NCBI RefSeq assembly: GCF_900115055.1
Contig: NZ_FOVD01000002.1
Coordinates: 620,001-684,000 of the forward strand
Direction of reading: 5' to 3'
From: Chryseobacterium oleae
GTDB taxonomy: Bacteria; Bacteroidota; Bacteroidia; Flavobacteriales; Weeksellaceae
DNA: 64,000 nt
Under the pieces are notes generated by a model, which made no database searches, was not told where the DNA came from, and worked only from the letters and a program-made list of their open reading frames with translations. The translations under genes were made by a program, and so were the position numbers. This document shows, one piece after another, positions 52,763 through 61,154 of this stretch (its first letter is position 1; each line of letters opens with the position of its first letter).

Positions 52763-52856
52763 GATGTTAGAAATTAGAGATTAGAAGTTAGAAGGGGAAT
52801 TATAAATTGAGGTTGTCAAAAGACTAATTTCTAATCTCTAGCTTCTAATTTCTCTT
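52763..52856 (-). repeat. Inverted 7-nt arrays between trpB and trpA, overlapping the trpB stop
   Basis: Plus-strand heptads GATGTTA, GAAATTA, GAGATTA, GAAGTTA (52763-52790) face GACTAAT, TTCTAAT, CTCTAGC, TTCTAAT, TTCTCTT (52822-52856). The trpB stop codon (52838-52840) lies within the second array, whose CTCTAGC unit supplies TAG in frame. The two arrays are complementary and can fold. Confidence 0.85.
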
Positions 52857-54022
52857 AAATACGTTTCCATATCCTTATCTCCACGTCCGCTCAGGCAGAT
52901 CACGATAATATCATTTTCATTAAATTTCTTTTTATCCAAAACGGCAAGGGCATGAGAACTTTCCAGCGCCGGGATAATTCCTTCCAGTTTTGTCAGTTCA
53001 AAAGCAGACTGTAAGGCTTCCTCATCATTGATGCTGAAAAATTCAGCACGTTTTTCTTTAAATAAATGAGCATGAAAAGGTCCTATTCCCGGATAATCTA
53101 GTCCTGCAGAGATCGAGTGGGGTTCAATAACCTGTCCGTCTCCGGTTTGCATCACAAGACTTTTGCTTCCATGAAGAACACCTAATGTTCCCAGGAAAGT
53201 AGTCGCAGCTGATTTTCCGGAATCAACGCCTAATCCACCAGCTTCCGCAGCAATGATCTTCACCTCTTTTTCTTCCACAAAATGATAGAAAGTTCCCGCT
53301 GCATTACTTCCTCCTCCTACACAGGCAATCACATAATCAGGATTTTCCCTTCCTATTTTCTCCTTCAGTTGCTCTCTGATCTCTTTTGAAATAATACTTT
53401 GAAATCTGGCCACCAAATCAGGAAACGGATGAGGGCCTACCACGCTTCCGATTACGTAATGGGTGGTCACAGGATTATTGATCCAGTCTCTGAGGGCTTC
53501 ATTCACTGCGTCTTTTAATGTTTTTGAACCTGAAGTTGCAGGGATGACTTCTGCCCCCAGCATTTTCATTCTTGCCACATTCGGAGCCTGTCGCTGGATG
53601 TCGATTTCACCCATATAGACGATACATTCCAGACCCAGTAGAGCACAGGCAGTAGCGGTAGCCACGCCATGTTGTCCGGCACCGGTTTCAGCAATAATTC
53701 TGGTTTTGCCCAAACGTTTTGCTAAAAGAACCTGTCCCAGGGCATTGTTGATTTTATGGGCTCCGGTATGGTTGAGATCTTCTCTTTTTAAATAGATCTG
53801 AGTATTGTATTTCTGGCTTAAATTCTTAGCGAAATAGAGTGGTGTAGCACGTCCCACATAGTTTTTAAGCAGGTCCTGATACTCATTCTGAAATTCCTCG
53901 GATTCTATGATCTCAAGATAATTTTTCTGCAGTTCCTCTACATTCGGGTAAAGCATTTCAGGGATGAAAGCGCCTCCGAATTCACCATAATATCCGTGTT
54001 CATCAGGGTTTTTATAATTCAT
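52838..54022 (-). CDS. trpB: Tryptophan synthase beta chain
   Basis: A 394-residue PLP enzyme joining indole to serine. The Schiff-base Lys90 is in [13 protein letters not shown], the PLP phosphate loop is [12 protein letters not shown], and the glutamate region is [13 protein letters not shown] in the canonical TrpB1 form (AETGAGQHG here). It is full length. Its 3' end is encoded by a 7-nt array. Confidence 0.95.
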   Translation of the reverse strand: MNYKNPDEHGYYGEFGGAFIPEMLYPNVEELQKNYLEIIESEEFQNEYQDLLKNYVGRATPLYFAKNLSQKYNTQIYLKREDLNHTGAHKINNALGQVLLAKRLGKTRIIAETGAGQHGVATATACALLGLECIVYMGEIDIQRQAPNVARMKMLGAEVIPATSGSKTLKDAVNEALRDWINNPVTTHYVIGSVVGPHPFPDLVARFQSIISKEIREQLKEKIGRENPDYVIACVGGGSNAAGTFYHFVEEKEVKIIAAEAGGLGVDSGKSAATTFLGTLGVLHGSKSLVMQTGDGQVIEPHSISAGLDYPGIGPFHAHLFKEKRAEFFSINDEEALQSAFELTKLEGIIPALESSHALAVLDKKKFNENDIIVICLSGRGDKDMETYLREIRS

Positions 54023-54026
54023 TGTA

Positions 54027-54572
54027 TTATTCTTTAGTGATTAAATAAGCATTGTTTTCCGGGCCAAGCTGTCTGAGCAGCTCTTTTATTTCTTTGGAAG
54101 TATTAAAAATTAAAATATCATCATCTTCAGAGCTGATCCATCCGGTTTCATCATTTTCAAGGATGGCTTTGGCTTTATCTTCCAAAATTTCAATATCACA
54201 GAGATGGTAAAACGGTCGCAGATCTGTAAAACAGAATCCTATACTTTCAAGATTTCTCTGAATGACATTCTCTGTAAAATACCGGACCAAATGCGATCCG
54301 TATCCCTTTTTCTCCTGAGCAGAAACCAAACCAACCGCCTCCGCAAAGGCATATTGTTTTCCGGAGATCTCCAGCACAAAATCAAAATTAAGCCGAATAA
54401 CCGAAAGTATCTCTTCTTCAGGGCCCAAGAGCAAATGAAATTCCGAATCTTTAAAGGACCTGCGAAAGTCTGAAGGGGTCATCTCGCTCCACTCGGGGAC
54501 TTCCCAAAGTTTCAGAATAAATCCTATCTCATGATCCGTCAGTTCGTTTGGTTTTTTAATTTGATAATTCAT
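54027..54572 (-). CDS. GNAT family N-acetyltransferase in the trp operon
   Basis: A 181-residue protein. The acetyl-CoA motif A is in [20 protein letters not shown] (Gln/Arg-x-x-Gly-x-Gly type, here [10 protein letters not shown]). It starts 17 bp inside the preceding gene (54556) and ends 4 bp before trpB. The substrate is unknown. Its insertion between trpF and trpB is not standard. Confidence 0.75.
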   Translation of the reverse strand: MNYQIKKPNELTDHEIGFILKLWEVPEWSEMTPSDFRRSFKDSEFHLLLGPEEEILSVIRLNFDFVLEISGKQYAFAEAVGLVSAQEKKGYGSHLVRYFTENVIQRNLESIGFCFTDLRPFYHLCDIEILEDKAKAILENDETGWISSEDDDILIFNTSKEIKELLRQLGPENNAYLITKE

Positions 54573-55080
54573 CAGTTAAGCTGTTGATAAAATGGATGTT
54601 GTGATTTCGTTGCTGTCTTGTGATCAGTTTTTTATGATGCATAAATTCAATTTTGCTGGTGAGGTCTATTAATGTCGCCGTATCTATTTTAGATTCATAC
54701 ATCGTGACCGCAATTTCCAGATTGTCAATTAAAAAATATGGATCGGAATCTTCATAAAGCAAAAAAATCTTTGCATAAATCTTTCCGAGGTCATATTTAA
54801 TATTCGCCTTGACATGGCTGTCTAAAAATTTATCAGAAATAATAACCAGATAATAGCTGTTCCAAAGGCTGATTCTTTCAAAGAAATACTGGATATCACT
54901 CTCATCAAAGCTTTTGATAATGCCTATGAATTCCTGCAGCTGCCCGTCTATCGTCCAATATTCCGTATCACTGTCATTTTGAGAAACAAAATTATACAGA
55001 GACTGGATTTTTTTATTCCCGAATTTTGGCGGAAATAAGGTTTTATAAAATGTTTTTTTTAACTGATGTATGTTCATCAT
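54556..55080 (-). CDS. Hypothetical protein in the trp operon
   Basis: A 174-residue helical soluble protein without a signal peptide. No family recognised. It is translationally coupled to the GNAT gene (17-bp overlap) and has a short C-terminal segment [20 protein letters not shown]. Together with the GNAT gene it forms a two-gene insertion in the operon. Confidence 0.6.
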   Translation of the reverse strand: MMNIHQLKKTFYKTLFPPKFGNKKIQSLYNFVSQNDSDTEYWTIDGQLQEFIGIIKSFDESDIQYFFERISLWNSYYLVIISDKFLDSHVKANIKYDLGKIYAKIFLLYEDSDPYFLIDNLEIAVTMYESKIDTATLIDLTSKIEFMHHKKLITRQQRNHNIHFINSLTDELSN

Positions 55081-55103
55081 CTTGGTGTGTATTTTTTTAG
55101 AGA

Positions 55104-55149
55104 GTCCCGAAGGGACGATTTAACTGTCGTAAAGGATGAAGTCCTTTAC
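55104..55149 (+). repeat. REP-like unit, left copy
   Basis: GTCCCGAAGGGAC (55104-55116), linker GATTTAAC, then GTAAAGGA-TGAAG-TCCTTTAC (55129-55149). Confidence 0.85.
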
Positions 55150-55163
55150 TTCTATCATTGCAT

Positions 55164-55616
55164 TTAATCCCAAACGTATTTTTCATCATAATCAACATGA
55201 TGTTTTTCCAGCATTTCAATCACTTCATCCTTGAATTTCTGTTTCTGATGATGTACCCGCTGGTTTTTGATGTATTTAATGACCCTGTTCACTTCATCTC
55301 TGCAAACCGAAAAAGCTCCATATCCATCCTGCCAGAAGAAGTTTTCATATTGTGGCCCTTTAGTCTTTATCCATTTTGAAGAATGGGCCTTAATTTCCTG
55401 AACCAGCTTCATCAACGGTATTTTCCGAGAAAGAAGACATAAAATATGGATATGATCATCACTTCCACCTATCTGCAGTGCCGGGCTTTCAAAATCCTTA
55501 CACAATACGGCAATATAAGAAAACAACTCTTTTTCTATTTCTTCATCAATGAGATCCTGCCGGTACTTGGTACTGAAAACAATGTGGATGTAGTTTTTTA
55601 CTAGGGACTGGGGCAT
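55164..55616 (-). CDS. IS200/IS605-like transposase (REP-associated tyrosine transposase, RAYT)
   Basis: A 150-residue HUH Y1 transposase. His55-x-His57 in GGSDDHIHILCLLS is the metal-binding HUH pair, and the catalytic Tyr115 is in RVIKYIKNQRVHH. WQDGYGAFSVCRDEV is the typical segment between them. The flanking REP-like units mark it as a RAYT (a domesticated transposase of the kind that mobilises REP sequences). Intact, so possibly active. Confidence 0.9.
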   Translation of the reverse strand: MPQSLVKNYIHIVFSTKYRQDLIDEEIEKELFSYIAVLCKDFESPALQIGGSDDHIHILCLLSRKIPLMKLVQEIKAHSSKWIKTKGPQYENFFWQDGYGAFSVCRDEVNRVIKYIKNQRVHHQKQKFKDEVIEMLEKHHVDYDEKYVWD

Positions 55617-55636
55617 TTTATTTTGTGTTTTTTGTT

Positions 55637-55842
55637 AATCGGACTGTATCCGATTTTTTGTTAAATCGTCCCTTTGGGACTCTTTCGGTATAATTTTTAT
55701 TTTTTCTGTTTTTATTAATCGGACTGTATCCGATCTTTTGTTAAATCGTCCCTTTGGGACTCTTTTGATATAATTTTTATTTTTTTCTGTGTTTCATTAA
55801 TCGGACTGTATCCGATTTTTTGTTAAATCGTCCCTTTGGGAC
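55637..55842 (-). repeat. Three tandem REP-like units on the right of the RAYT
   Basis: Copies begin at 55637, 55717 and 55799. On the plus strand each is AATCGGACTGTATCCGAT, then GTTAAATC, then GTCCCTTTGGGAC, followed by a T-rich tail. The third unit overlaps the 3' end of trpF. Confidence 0.9.
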
Positions 55843-56518
55843 TCTTTTGATATAATTTTTTTATTTTTTCCAGGTCTTTATTTCCCGGTTCTATTTCAAA
55901 TTTTGAGTTGATATCAATAGCAAATGGTTTTTGGTTTAAAAGGTTGATATCTTCAATGTTTTCTTCTGAAATTCCACCGCTCAGAAGATAAGGGAGCGGA
56001 ATCTCTAATTCATTTAATAAGGTCCAATCGAACTGTTTTCCGGTTCCTCCGAATGCTTTCCCATCTGTATCGAAAAGAAAATAATCGACAATAGAAAGAT
56101 GAGAATTGATCGTGTTTTCTATTTTTTTTCTGGTTTCCTGATCATTATTCCCAATTCTGATCACCTTTATGATTTTAACATCCGGCTCCAGTTTTTGTCT
56201 TAATTCAATAATAAAATCTTCACTTTCATCCCCGTGCAGCTGAATCAGGTTTAGTCCTGCCTGTTCTGCAATTTGAACAATTCTGTCAGTTTCTTCATTC
56301 ACAAAAACGCCCGTTTTCCCCTGATGATTAATTTTAGCAATATCTTCCGGTTTCAAATAATTCAGAACATATCTCGGCGATTTTTCATAGAAAATAAAGC
56401 CAAGAAAATCTGCTTTCATGGAAATCAACTCCTGAATCTGGTCTGGCTTTGTTAAACCACAGACTTTGAGTTGAGGAAGAAGGTTGTTAGTTTCAGCTTT
56501 CAGGCTCATAAAATTCAT
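55823..56518 (-). CDS. trpF: Phosphoribosylanthranilate isomerase, 3' end supplied by a REP-like unit
   Basis: A 231-residue (beta/alpha)8 enzyme of tryptophan synthesis. KVCGLTKPDQIQELISM at the start holds the catalytic Cys (KVCG), and the later Asp is in YFLFDTDGKAFGGTGKQFDW; LPYLLSGGISEENIEDI holds the phosphate-binding region. The last codons (encoding SPKGTI) and the TAA are inside the third REP-like unit, so the C-terminal tail has been replaced or extended by the mobile repeat. The tail ...KIKKLYQKSPKGTI is unlikely to be functional sequence. Alternative starts at 56518 and 56509. Confidence 0.93.
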   Translation of the reverse strand: MNFMSLKAETNNLLPQLKVCGLTKPDQIQELISMKADFLGFIFYEKSPRYVLNYLKPEDIAKINHQGKTGVFVNEETDRIVQIAEQAGLNLIQLHGDESEDFIIELRQKLEPDVKIIKVIRIGNNDQETRKKIENTINSHLSIVDYFLFDTDGKAFGGTGKQFDWTLLNELEIPLPYLLSGGISEENIEDINLLNQKPFAIDINSKFEIEPGNKDLEKIKKLYQKSPKGTI

Positions 56519-56554
56519 AAAGTTCTTATTTCGCAGTTAATTCATTCCGTTTAC

Positions 56555-56642
56555 ACATCACCACATCACCACATCACCACATCATCACATCACCATATTA
56601 TCACATCTTCAAATCATCAAATCATCACATCATCCAATCGCC
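56555..56642 (-). repeat. 8-nt-period array at the 3' end of trpC
   Basis: Octads of ACATCACC and variants (ACATCATC, ATATTATC, ACATCTTC, AAATCATC), eleven units including the last CAATCGCC, which is part of trpC. Read with the gene, each of the ten noncoding units has TGA. The trpC stop TGA (56630-56632) is in the array. Confidence 0.9.
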
Positions 56643-57406
56643 AAAGTAAACTCTTCAAACGCTTTCGCCGGATCTTCATTCTTCATAAAATACTCTCCCA
56701 TCAGAAAACCGTCGAATCCTTTTTCCTTTAAATATTTAAAATCTTCAAGATTATAAATGCCACTTTCAGCGACAGATAGCACATCTTTCGGAAGCTGGTC
56801 TTTTAACTGTACCGAATGCTGAAGATCCACTTTAAAGTCTTTTAAATTTCTGTTATTAATCCCCACGAGATCAATGTTAGCATTAAAATGTCCCAATTCT
56901 TCCTCCGTATGGATTTCCAATAAAACCTCCAGATTCAGTTCGTGTGCTAATTCAGTGAACTCCTGAACTTGGCTTGGTGAAAGACACGCCGCAATCAATA
57001 AAACCGCATCAGCTCCCATGCTTTTGGCTTCATAAAACTGGTATTCATCCACCATAAAATCCTTTCTGAGAATAGGGATTTTGATGTGTTTTCTTACATT
57101 CAGAATATCATCAAAACTTCCTCCAAAAAAGTCCTTGTCGGTAAGAATTGAGATTCCGGATGCTCCAAAACTTTCATATGCAGAAGCTACTTCCAGAGGC
57201 TGAACCTGATCATTGATGATTCCTTTTGATGGAGATTTTCTTTTAAATTCAGCAATAATTCCGCTTTTGTTTTTTACAGATTCTTTCAGAGAAAAAGTTT
57301 TTCTTCCAAAAAATTCAGAATTCTTCAGTTGATCAATGGAGATTCCAGCTTTTGAAACTGCAATTTCTTCTTTTTTTCTTGCAATAATTGTATCGAGTAT
57401 TGTCAT
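56630..57406 (-). CDS. trpC: Indole-3-glycerol phosphate synthase
   Basis: A 258-residue (beta/alpha)8 enzyme that closes the indole ring of CdRP. Active-site motifs: AEFKRKSPSKG (catalytic Lys), RKDFMVDEYQFYEAKSMGAD and LVGINNRNLKDFKVDL, plus VAESGI near the end. Standard length. It lies in trpD-trpC-trpF order. The stop codon is part of an 8-nt repeat array. Confidence 0.95.
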   Translation of the reverse strand: MTILDTIIARKKEEIAVSKAGISIDQLKNSEFFGRKTFSLKESVKNKSGIIAEFKRKSPSKGIINDQVQPLEVASAYESFGASGISILTDKDFFGGSFDDILNVRKHIKIPILRKDFMVDEYQFYEAKSMGADAVLLIAACLSPSQVQEFTELAHELNLEVLLEIHTEEELGHFNANIDLVGINNRNLKDFKVDLQHSVQLKDQLPKDVLSVAESGIYNLEDFKYLKEKGFDGFLMGEYFMKNEDPAKAFEEFTLAIG

Positions 57407-57415
57407 TTTTTTTAA

Positions 57416-57450
57416 CTAGAAGTTAGAAATTAGATTTTAGAAGTTAGATG
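57416..57450 (-). repeat. 7-nt array between trpD and trpC
   Basis: Plus-strand heptads CTAGAAG, TTAGAAA, TTAGATT, TTAGAAG, TTAGATG. Read on the minus strand (sense of trpD) they are CATCTAA, CTTCTAA, AATCTAA, TTTCTAA, CTTCTAG, each with a stop triplet. Located ~50 bp after the trpD stop. Confidence 0.85.
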
Positions 57451-57501
57451 TGCAGGAGTATAGTTTAAAGTTTTTACTATCAACTGACAACCAGCAACTG
57501 G

Positions 57502-58491
57502 TTATCCATTCACCAATAATTCAAGGCTTCTCAACGCTTTTCCGCTTTCCAGACTTTCTTTAGCCATTAAGAGACAGTCTTCATAAGTTCCGAATTTCTG
57601 AGTGTGGAAGAGGGCAGTGGATGCATTGGCAAGTACTACAGAGTTTTGTTGTATTGAACCGTTTCCTTCCAGAATATTTCTGAATATTTTTGCAGATTCC
57701 TGAGGTGTTTCACCAGCCAGAATACTTTCCGGGCTTACGGACTCAAATCCCAGATCTTCCGCGGAGTAAATCTCTTCTCCGCTTTTCGTGATAATTTTAC
57801 TGTCCTGAGTAAGACTTATTTCGTCATAACCATCCAATCCGTGGACAAGGATAAATTCACGTTCTTCTTTCTGCAGAAGGTATTGGTAAATTCTTGCTAT
57901 TTCAAGATTGTAAACACCAATCACGGAATATTTCGGCTTTGCAGGGTTAACTAATGGGCCCAGAAGATTGAAAAATGTTCTCAGTCCCAACGCTTTTCTC
58001 AAAGCACCTACAGACTGAAGGGCAGGATGAAAATACGGAGCGTGCAGGAAACAGATATTGGCCTTATCAAGATCTTTATTTAACTCGTCTGAATTGTTTT
58101 TGAACTGATAGCCAAGCTCTTCCATGACATTGGATGATCCGGTAGTAGCAGATGCCCCATAATTTCCGTGTTTGGCCACTTTCTGCCCTGTTCCGGCCAC
58201 AACAAAGCTTGCCAGTGTTGATATATTGATGGTGTTTTTACCATCGCCTCCGGTTCCTACAATATCCATTGTATCATGATGGTCAAGATGTACAGGGACG
58301 GCCATCTGCAAAAGAGCTTCTCTGAAACCTTCCAGTTCTTTTAGGGTAATGTTCCGCATCAGAAAAACACTGATAAAGGCGGTCACTTCTGCCGAATTAA
58401 ATTTATTCTGAGCAATCTCAATCATGGTTGCCTTCGCCTCAGATTTAGACAAAGTATGATGATTGAACAGGTATTGTAGTATTTCTTTCAT
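57502..58491 (-). CDS. trpD: Anthranilate phosphoribosyltransferase
   Basis: A 329-residue enzyme that adds phosphoribosyl to anthranilate. The PRPP-binding glycine loop is in DIVGTGGDGKNTINIST and KHGNYGASATTGSSNVMEEL. I chose the start at 58491 (MKEILQYLF...), since an in-frame ATG at 58530 adds 13 residues of no family similarity. It follows a small unknown gene (58541) and precedes trpC. Confidence 0.94.
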   Translation of the reverse strand: MKEILQYLFNHHTLSKSEAKATMIEIAQNKFNSAEVTAFISVFLMRNITLKELEGFREALLQMAVPVHLDHHDTMDIVGTGGDGKNTINISTLASFVVAGTGQKVAKHGNYGASATTGSSNVMEELGYQFKNNSDELNKDLDKANICFLHAPYFHPALQSVGALRKALGLRTFFNLLGPLVNPAKPKYSVIGVYNLEIARIYQYLLQKEEREFILVHGLDGYDEISLTQDSKIITKSGEEIYSAEDLGFESVSPESILAGETPQESAKIFRNILEGNGSIQQNSVVLANASTALFHTQKFGTYEDCLLMAKESLESGKALRSLELLVNG

Positions 58492-58540
58492 TTGTGGAGT
58501 TTTTATGGTCGTTGAGGATAGAGATGTCATTGTATATTTT

Positions 58541-59020
58541 TTAACGCGGTTTCATTAATTCTTCTACAGAGCTGTAATTTAAATTCTTGGCAAGTTTTAT
58601 TAAAAGTTCGTGATCAGCAAATTCTAAATCCAGATAAGCATGATCATGAAAAATATTGTACAAATCACAATCAGATTTAGGTGTTTCAAATAATTCAAGA
58701 TAAAACTGTAACCTCTCGTTTACTCTGAAATCGCGGAGATCATTTGAAATTAAGGTCTGAGCGAATAATTCTGTCTGAAAGCCGGTCCAGTGGGGAATAT
58801 CTTCTTTTATTCTTTCTAAAATATTCTGGCTTCCGTTTTTGATCATGTACATAATATCTGTGGTGCCATGATCTTCGTTCCACCAGTCGCTGTCTTTATT
58901 TTCATGTTCCAGAATGTAAGCGTAAATCTGAAGAACTTCTTCATCAGAACTTTGGGTTCTGTTGTTTTGAGCATACGTTTCTTTTTGGGTAAGAAACCGT
59001 TCAAAGTCTTGCCTGGTCAT
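58541..59020 (-). CDS. Hypothetical protein between trpG and trpD
   Basis: A 159-residue acidic helical protein (MTRQDFERFLTQKETYAQNN...; IYAYILEHENKDSDWWNED). It starts one base after the trpG stop region (59022) and ends about 50 bp before the trpD start, so it belongs to the operon. No family recognised. Not a standard trp gene. Confidence 0.65.
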   Translation of the reverse strand: MTRQDFERFLTQKETYAQNNRTQSSDEEVLQIYAYILEHENKDSDWWNEDHGTTDIMYMIKNGSQNILERIKEDIPHWTGFQTELFAQTLISNDLRDFRVNERLQFYLELFETPKSDCDLYNIFHDHAYLDLEFADHELLIKLAKNLNYSSVEELMKPR

Positions 59021-59021
59021 C

Positions 59022-59630
59022 TCAGTTCAGTAAAAAATTTCGGATAATCACTTCTCCATCCGGAGTTAAAATGCTCTCCGGGTGGAACTGCACGCCATGT
59101 ACATCATACGTTTTATGCTGCAGAGCCATGATCATTCCGTCCTTATCTACAGCTGTGATTTCAAGCTCTTCCGGGAAACCTTCCGGATTGACTGCCCAGC
59201 TGTGGTATCTTCCCACTTCCATTCCTGAAGCCAGGTTTTTGAAAATTTTGGTATTTTCTTTAACCAGTTCTGCAGAAGTGGCTACCCCGTGGAAAATTTC
59301 TGAAAGATTAATCAGACTTCCTCCGAAAGCTTCTGCAATAGCCTGTTGACCAAGACATACACCCAGAATACTTTTAGTAGGAGCATATTCTTTAATCAGA
59401 TCCAGTAATATTCCGGCTTCCTCAGGAATTCCAGGGCCTGGAGACAGGATAATTTTATCATATTTTCCGATCTCTTCCAGTGTGATCTGATCGTTTCTTA
59501 CGACATCTACTTTCTGATCCAAAATTCGTTCAATGATCTGAACAAGGTTGTACGTAAAGCTGTCGTAGTTATCAAAAACCAGAACTTTAAGTTGAGTAGG
59601 AGTTTCCGGTTGGTTTATATTGTTGCTCAT
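59022..59630 (-). CDS. trpG: Anthranilate synthase glutaminase subunit
   Basis: A 202-residue class I glutamine amidotransferase. Triad: nucleophile Cys92 in GVCLGQQAIAEAFGG, His183 and Glu185 in GVQFHPES. It supplies ammonia to TrpE. VLVFDNYDSFTYNLV is the usual opening. Intact. Confidence 0.95.
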   Translation of the reverse strand: MSNNINQPETPTQLKVLVFDNYDSFTYNLVQIIERILDQKVDVVRNDQITLEEIGKYDKIILSPGPGIPEEAGILLDLIKEYAPTKSILGVCLGQQAIAEAFGGSLINLSEIFHGVATSAELVKENTKIFKNLASGMEVGRYHSWAVNPEGFPEELEITAVDKDGMIMALQHKTYDVHGVQFHPESILTPDGEVIIRNFLLN

Positions 59631-59683
59631 TTTTTTGTTTTTTTAATGGATTGGGTAGGTTTGCTAGTTGTTGGTTATTGTTG

Positions 59684-59718
59684 ACTTATCACTCATCACT
59701 TTTAACTCATCACTATTT
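59684..59718 (-). repeat. 7-nt array overlapping the trpE stop
   Basis: Heptads ACTTATC, ACTCATC, ACTTTTA, ACTCATC, ACTATTT. In the sense of trpE the array reads AAATAGT, GATGAGT, TAAAAGT, GATGAGT, GATAAGT. The trpE stop TAA (59702-59704) is within the third unit, and the last codons of trpE (IVMS) come from the array. Confidence 0.85.
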
Positions 59719-61126
59719 TTCCGGCTTTGTCTACCGCTTTTTTCAATGCGTTTAATTTATTGTTTACTTCCTGCAGTTCATTTTCAGGGACAGATTTTGC
59801 CACCAGTCCAGCTCCGGCCTGATAATAAAGGGTGTTGTTTCTGCTTAAAAAAGTACGGATCATAATCGCCTGATTGCAGGTTCCGTTTAACCCGATCATC
59901 CCGATACATCCTCCGTAATAACCTCGGGAGTCTTTTTCGTATTGATCGATTAGCTGAAGGGCTTTATGTTTTGGTGCACCGCTTAGAGTTCCCTGTGGAA
60001 AGGTAGCGGAAACCATGTCAAGCGGATTAATATTTTCCGGAAGATCAGCCGTCACTTCGCTTACCATATGGATGACATGGGAGAAAAGCTGGATCTCCTT
60101 AAGTTTCGTAACAGTTACGTTTTTGCCCAGTTTTCCAAGATCGTTTCTGGCAAGGTCTACCAGCATGGTGTGCTCTGCATTTTCCTTAGGATCGTTTTTC
60201 AAAGCCTCAATGGACTGCAGATCCGTTTCCAGATGTCCTGTTCTTTTAAAAGTTCCTGCAATAGGGTGGATGATGGCTTTGTTGTCCTTAATAATCAGTT
60301 GACTTTCAGGGCTTGAACCGAATAATTTATAATTTCCGTAATCAAAAAAGAAAAGATAAGGAGAAGGGTTGATATTTCTAAGGGCACGGTACACATTGAA
60401 TTCGTCCCCTTTGAATTTCTGTTCAAACCTTCTGCTTAACACCAATTGGAAAACATCCCCTCTCATACAGTGTTTCTGAGCTGTTTTTACCAGTTCGATA
60501 TATTCTTCATCGGTAAGGTTAGAAGTTTCGTTTTCTACTTTTTCGAAAGGGTAGACCGGAGTATTCTGGTTTCTGATCAGATTTTCAAGCAGATAAAGTT
60601 CAGATTTTAAACCCGGAATCTGATTTTCAATAATGTGCATCTCATCATTGTAGTGGTTGATCGCAATGACATATTGATAGAGTCTGTAACGTAGAATCGG
60701 AATTTCCACTTCCGGACTCTGTGGCTTCAAATGGATATCTTCAAAGAACTGTACCGCTTCAAAACTGGTGTATCCAAAAAGACTCTGAGCGGTCTGTTCA
60801 ATAGGATCGTGCGTGGTTTCACATTCGAAAGTACTTTGAAACTCCTCAAAGATGTCGGTGATATTTCTGTCTCCGATCAACTGTTTGACAGGATCTGAAC
60901 CCGGAAGTTTGATTTCAAATTCAGTCAGGTTTTTCACTTCAATTCCAGCCACAGCATTCACAGCAATAAAGGAAAAGTTATTGTCAATATTCTTGGAGTC
61001 TGAACTTTCCAAAAGAATCGTATCCCTGAACCGGTCTCTGATCTGCAGATAGATATTCATCGGAGTATAAAGATCTCCTAGTGTTTTCTTTGAATCGGTT
61101 TTTATTTTAATTTTTTGAGTAGTCAT
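59702..61126 (-). CDS. trpE: Anthranilate synthase aminase subunit
   Basis: A 474-residue chorismate-utilising enzyme. The C-terminal chorismate-binding core has FQLVLSRRFEQKF, SPYLFFFDYGNYKLFGSSPE, IAGTFKRTGHLETD, HTMLVDLARNDLG, VTADLPENINPLDMVSATFP followed by GTLSGAPKHKALQLIDQYE and GCIGMIG. It makes anthranilate together with TrpG. The start at 61126 (MTTQKIKIKTDSKKTLGDLY) avoids 19 residues that would overlap the attenuator. The leader with trpL and terminator lies directly upstream. Confidence 0.94.
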   Translation of the reverse strand: MTTQKIKIKTDSKKTLGDLYTPMNIYLQIRDRFRDTILLESSDSKNIDNNFSFIAVNAVAGIEVKNLTEFEIKLPGSDPVKQLIGDRNITDIFEEFQSTFECETTHDPIEQTAQSLFGYTSFEAVQFFEDIHLKPQSPEVEIPILRYRLYQYVIAINHYNDEMHIIENQIPGLKSELYLLENLIRNQNTPVYPFEKVENETSNLTDEEYIELVKTAQKHCMRGDVFQLVLSRRFEQKFKGDEFNVYRALRNINPSPYLFFFDYGNYKLFGSSPESQLIIKDNKAIIHPIAGTFKRTGHLETDLQSIEALKNDPKENAEHTMLVDLARNDLGKLGKNVTVTKLKEIQLFSHVIHMVSEVTADLPENINPLDMVSATFPQGTLSGAPKHKALQLIDQYEKDSRGYYGGCIGMIGLNGTCNQAIMIRTFLSRNNTLYYQAGAGLVAKSVPENELQEVNNKLNALKKAVDKAGKIVMS

Positions 61127-61154
61127 GTGACGTGTATTTTTGTTTTGAGTGAAA

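Larger units (their letters stand above)
55096..55862. mobile_element. REP/RAYT element: IS200-type transposase bounded by inverted REP-like units
   Basis: A single-copy tyrosine transposase gene (55164-55616) has one REP-like unit on its left (55104-55149) and three on its right (55635-55681, 55715-55761, 55797-55843; spacing 80 and 82 bp). Each unit is a pair of hairpins: GTCCC(G/A)AAGGGAC followed by a second stem with core GGATnnAGTCC. Left and right units are in inverted orientation. The left second stem TAAAGGATGAAGTCCTTTA and the right one AATCGGATACAGTCCGATT differ by compensating base pairs, so the fold is conserved. Confidence 0.85.

Noticed and set aside
55637..55842. CRISPR-like repeat with 80-bp period
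   Set aside because: The interval between units is itself conserved T-rich DNA and the units are hairpins next to a RAYT transposase, so this is a REP array.
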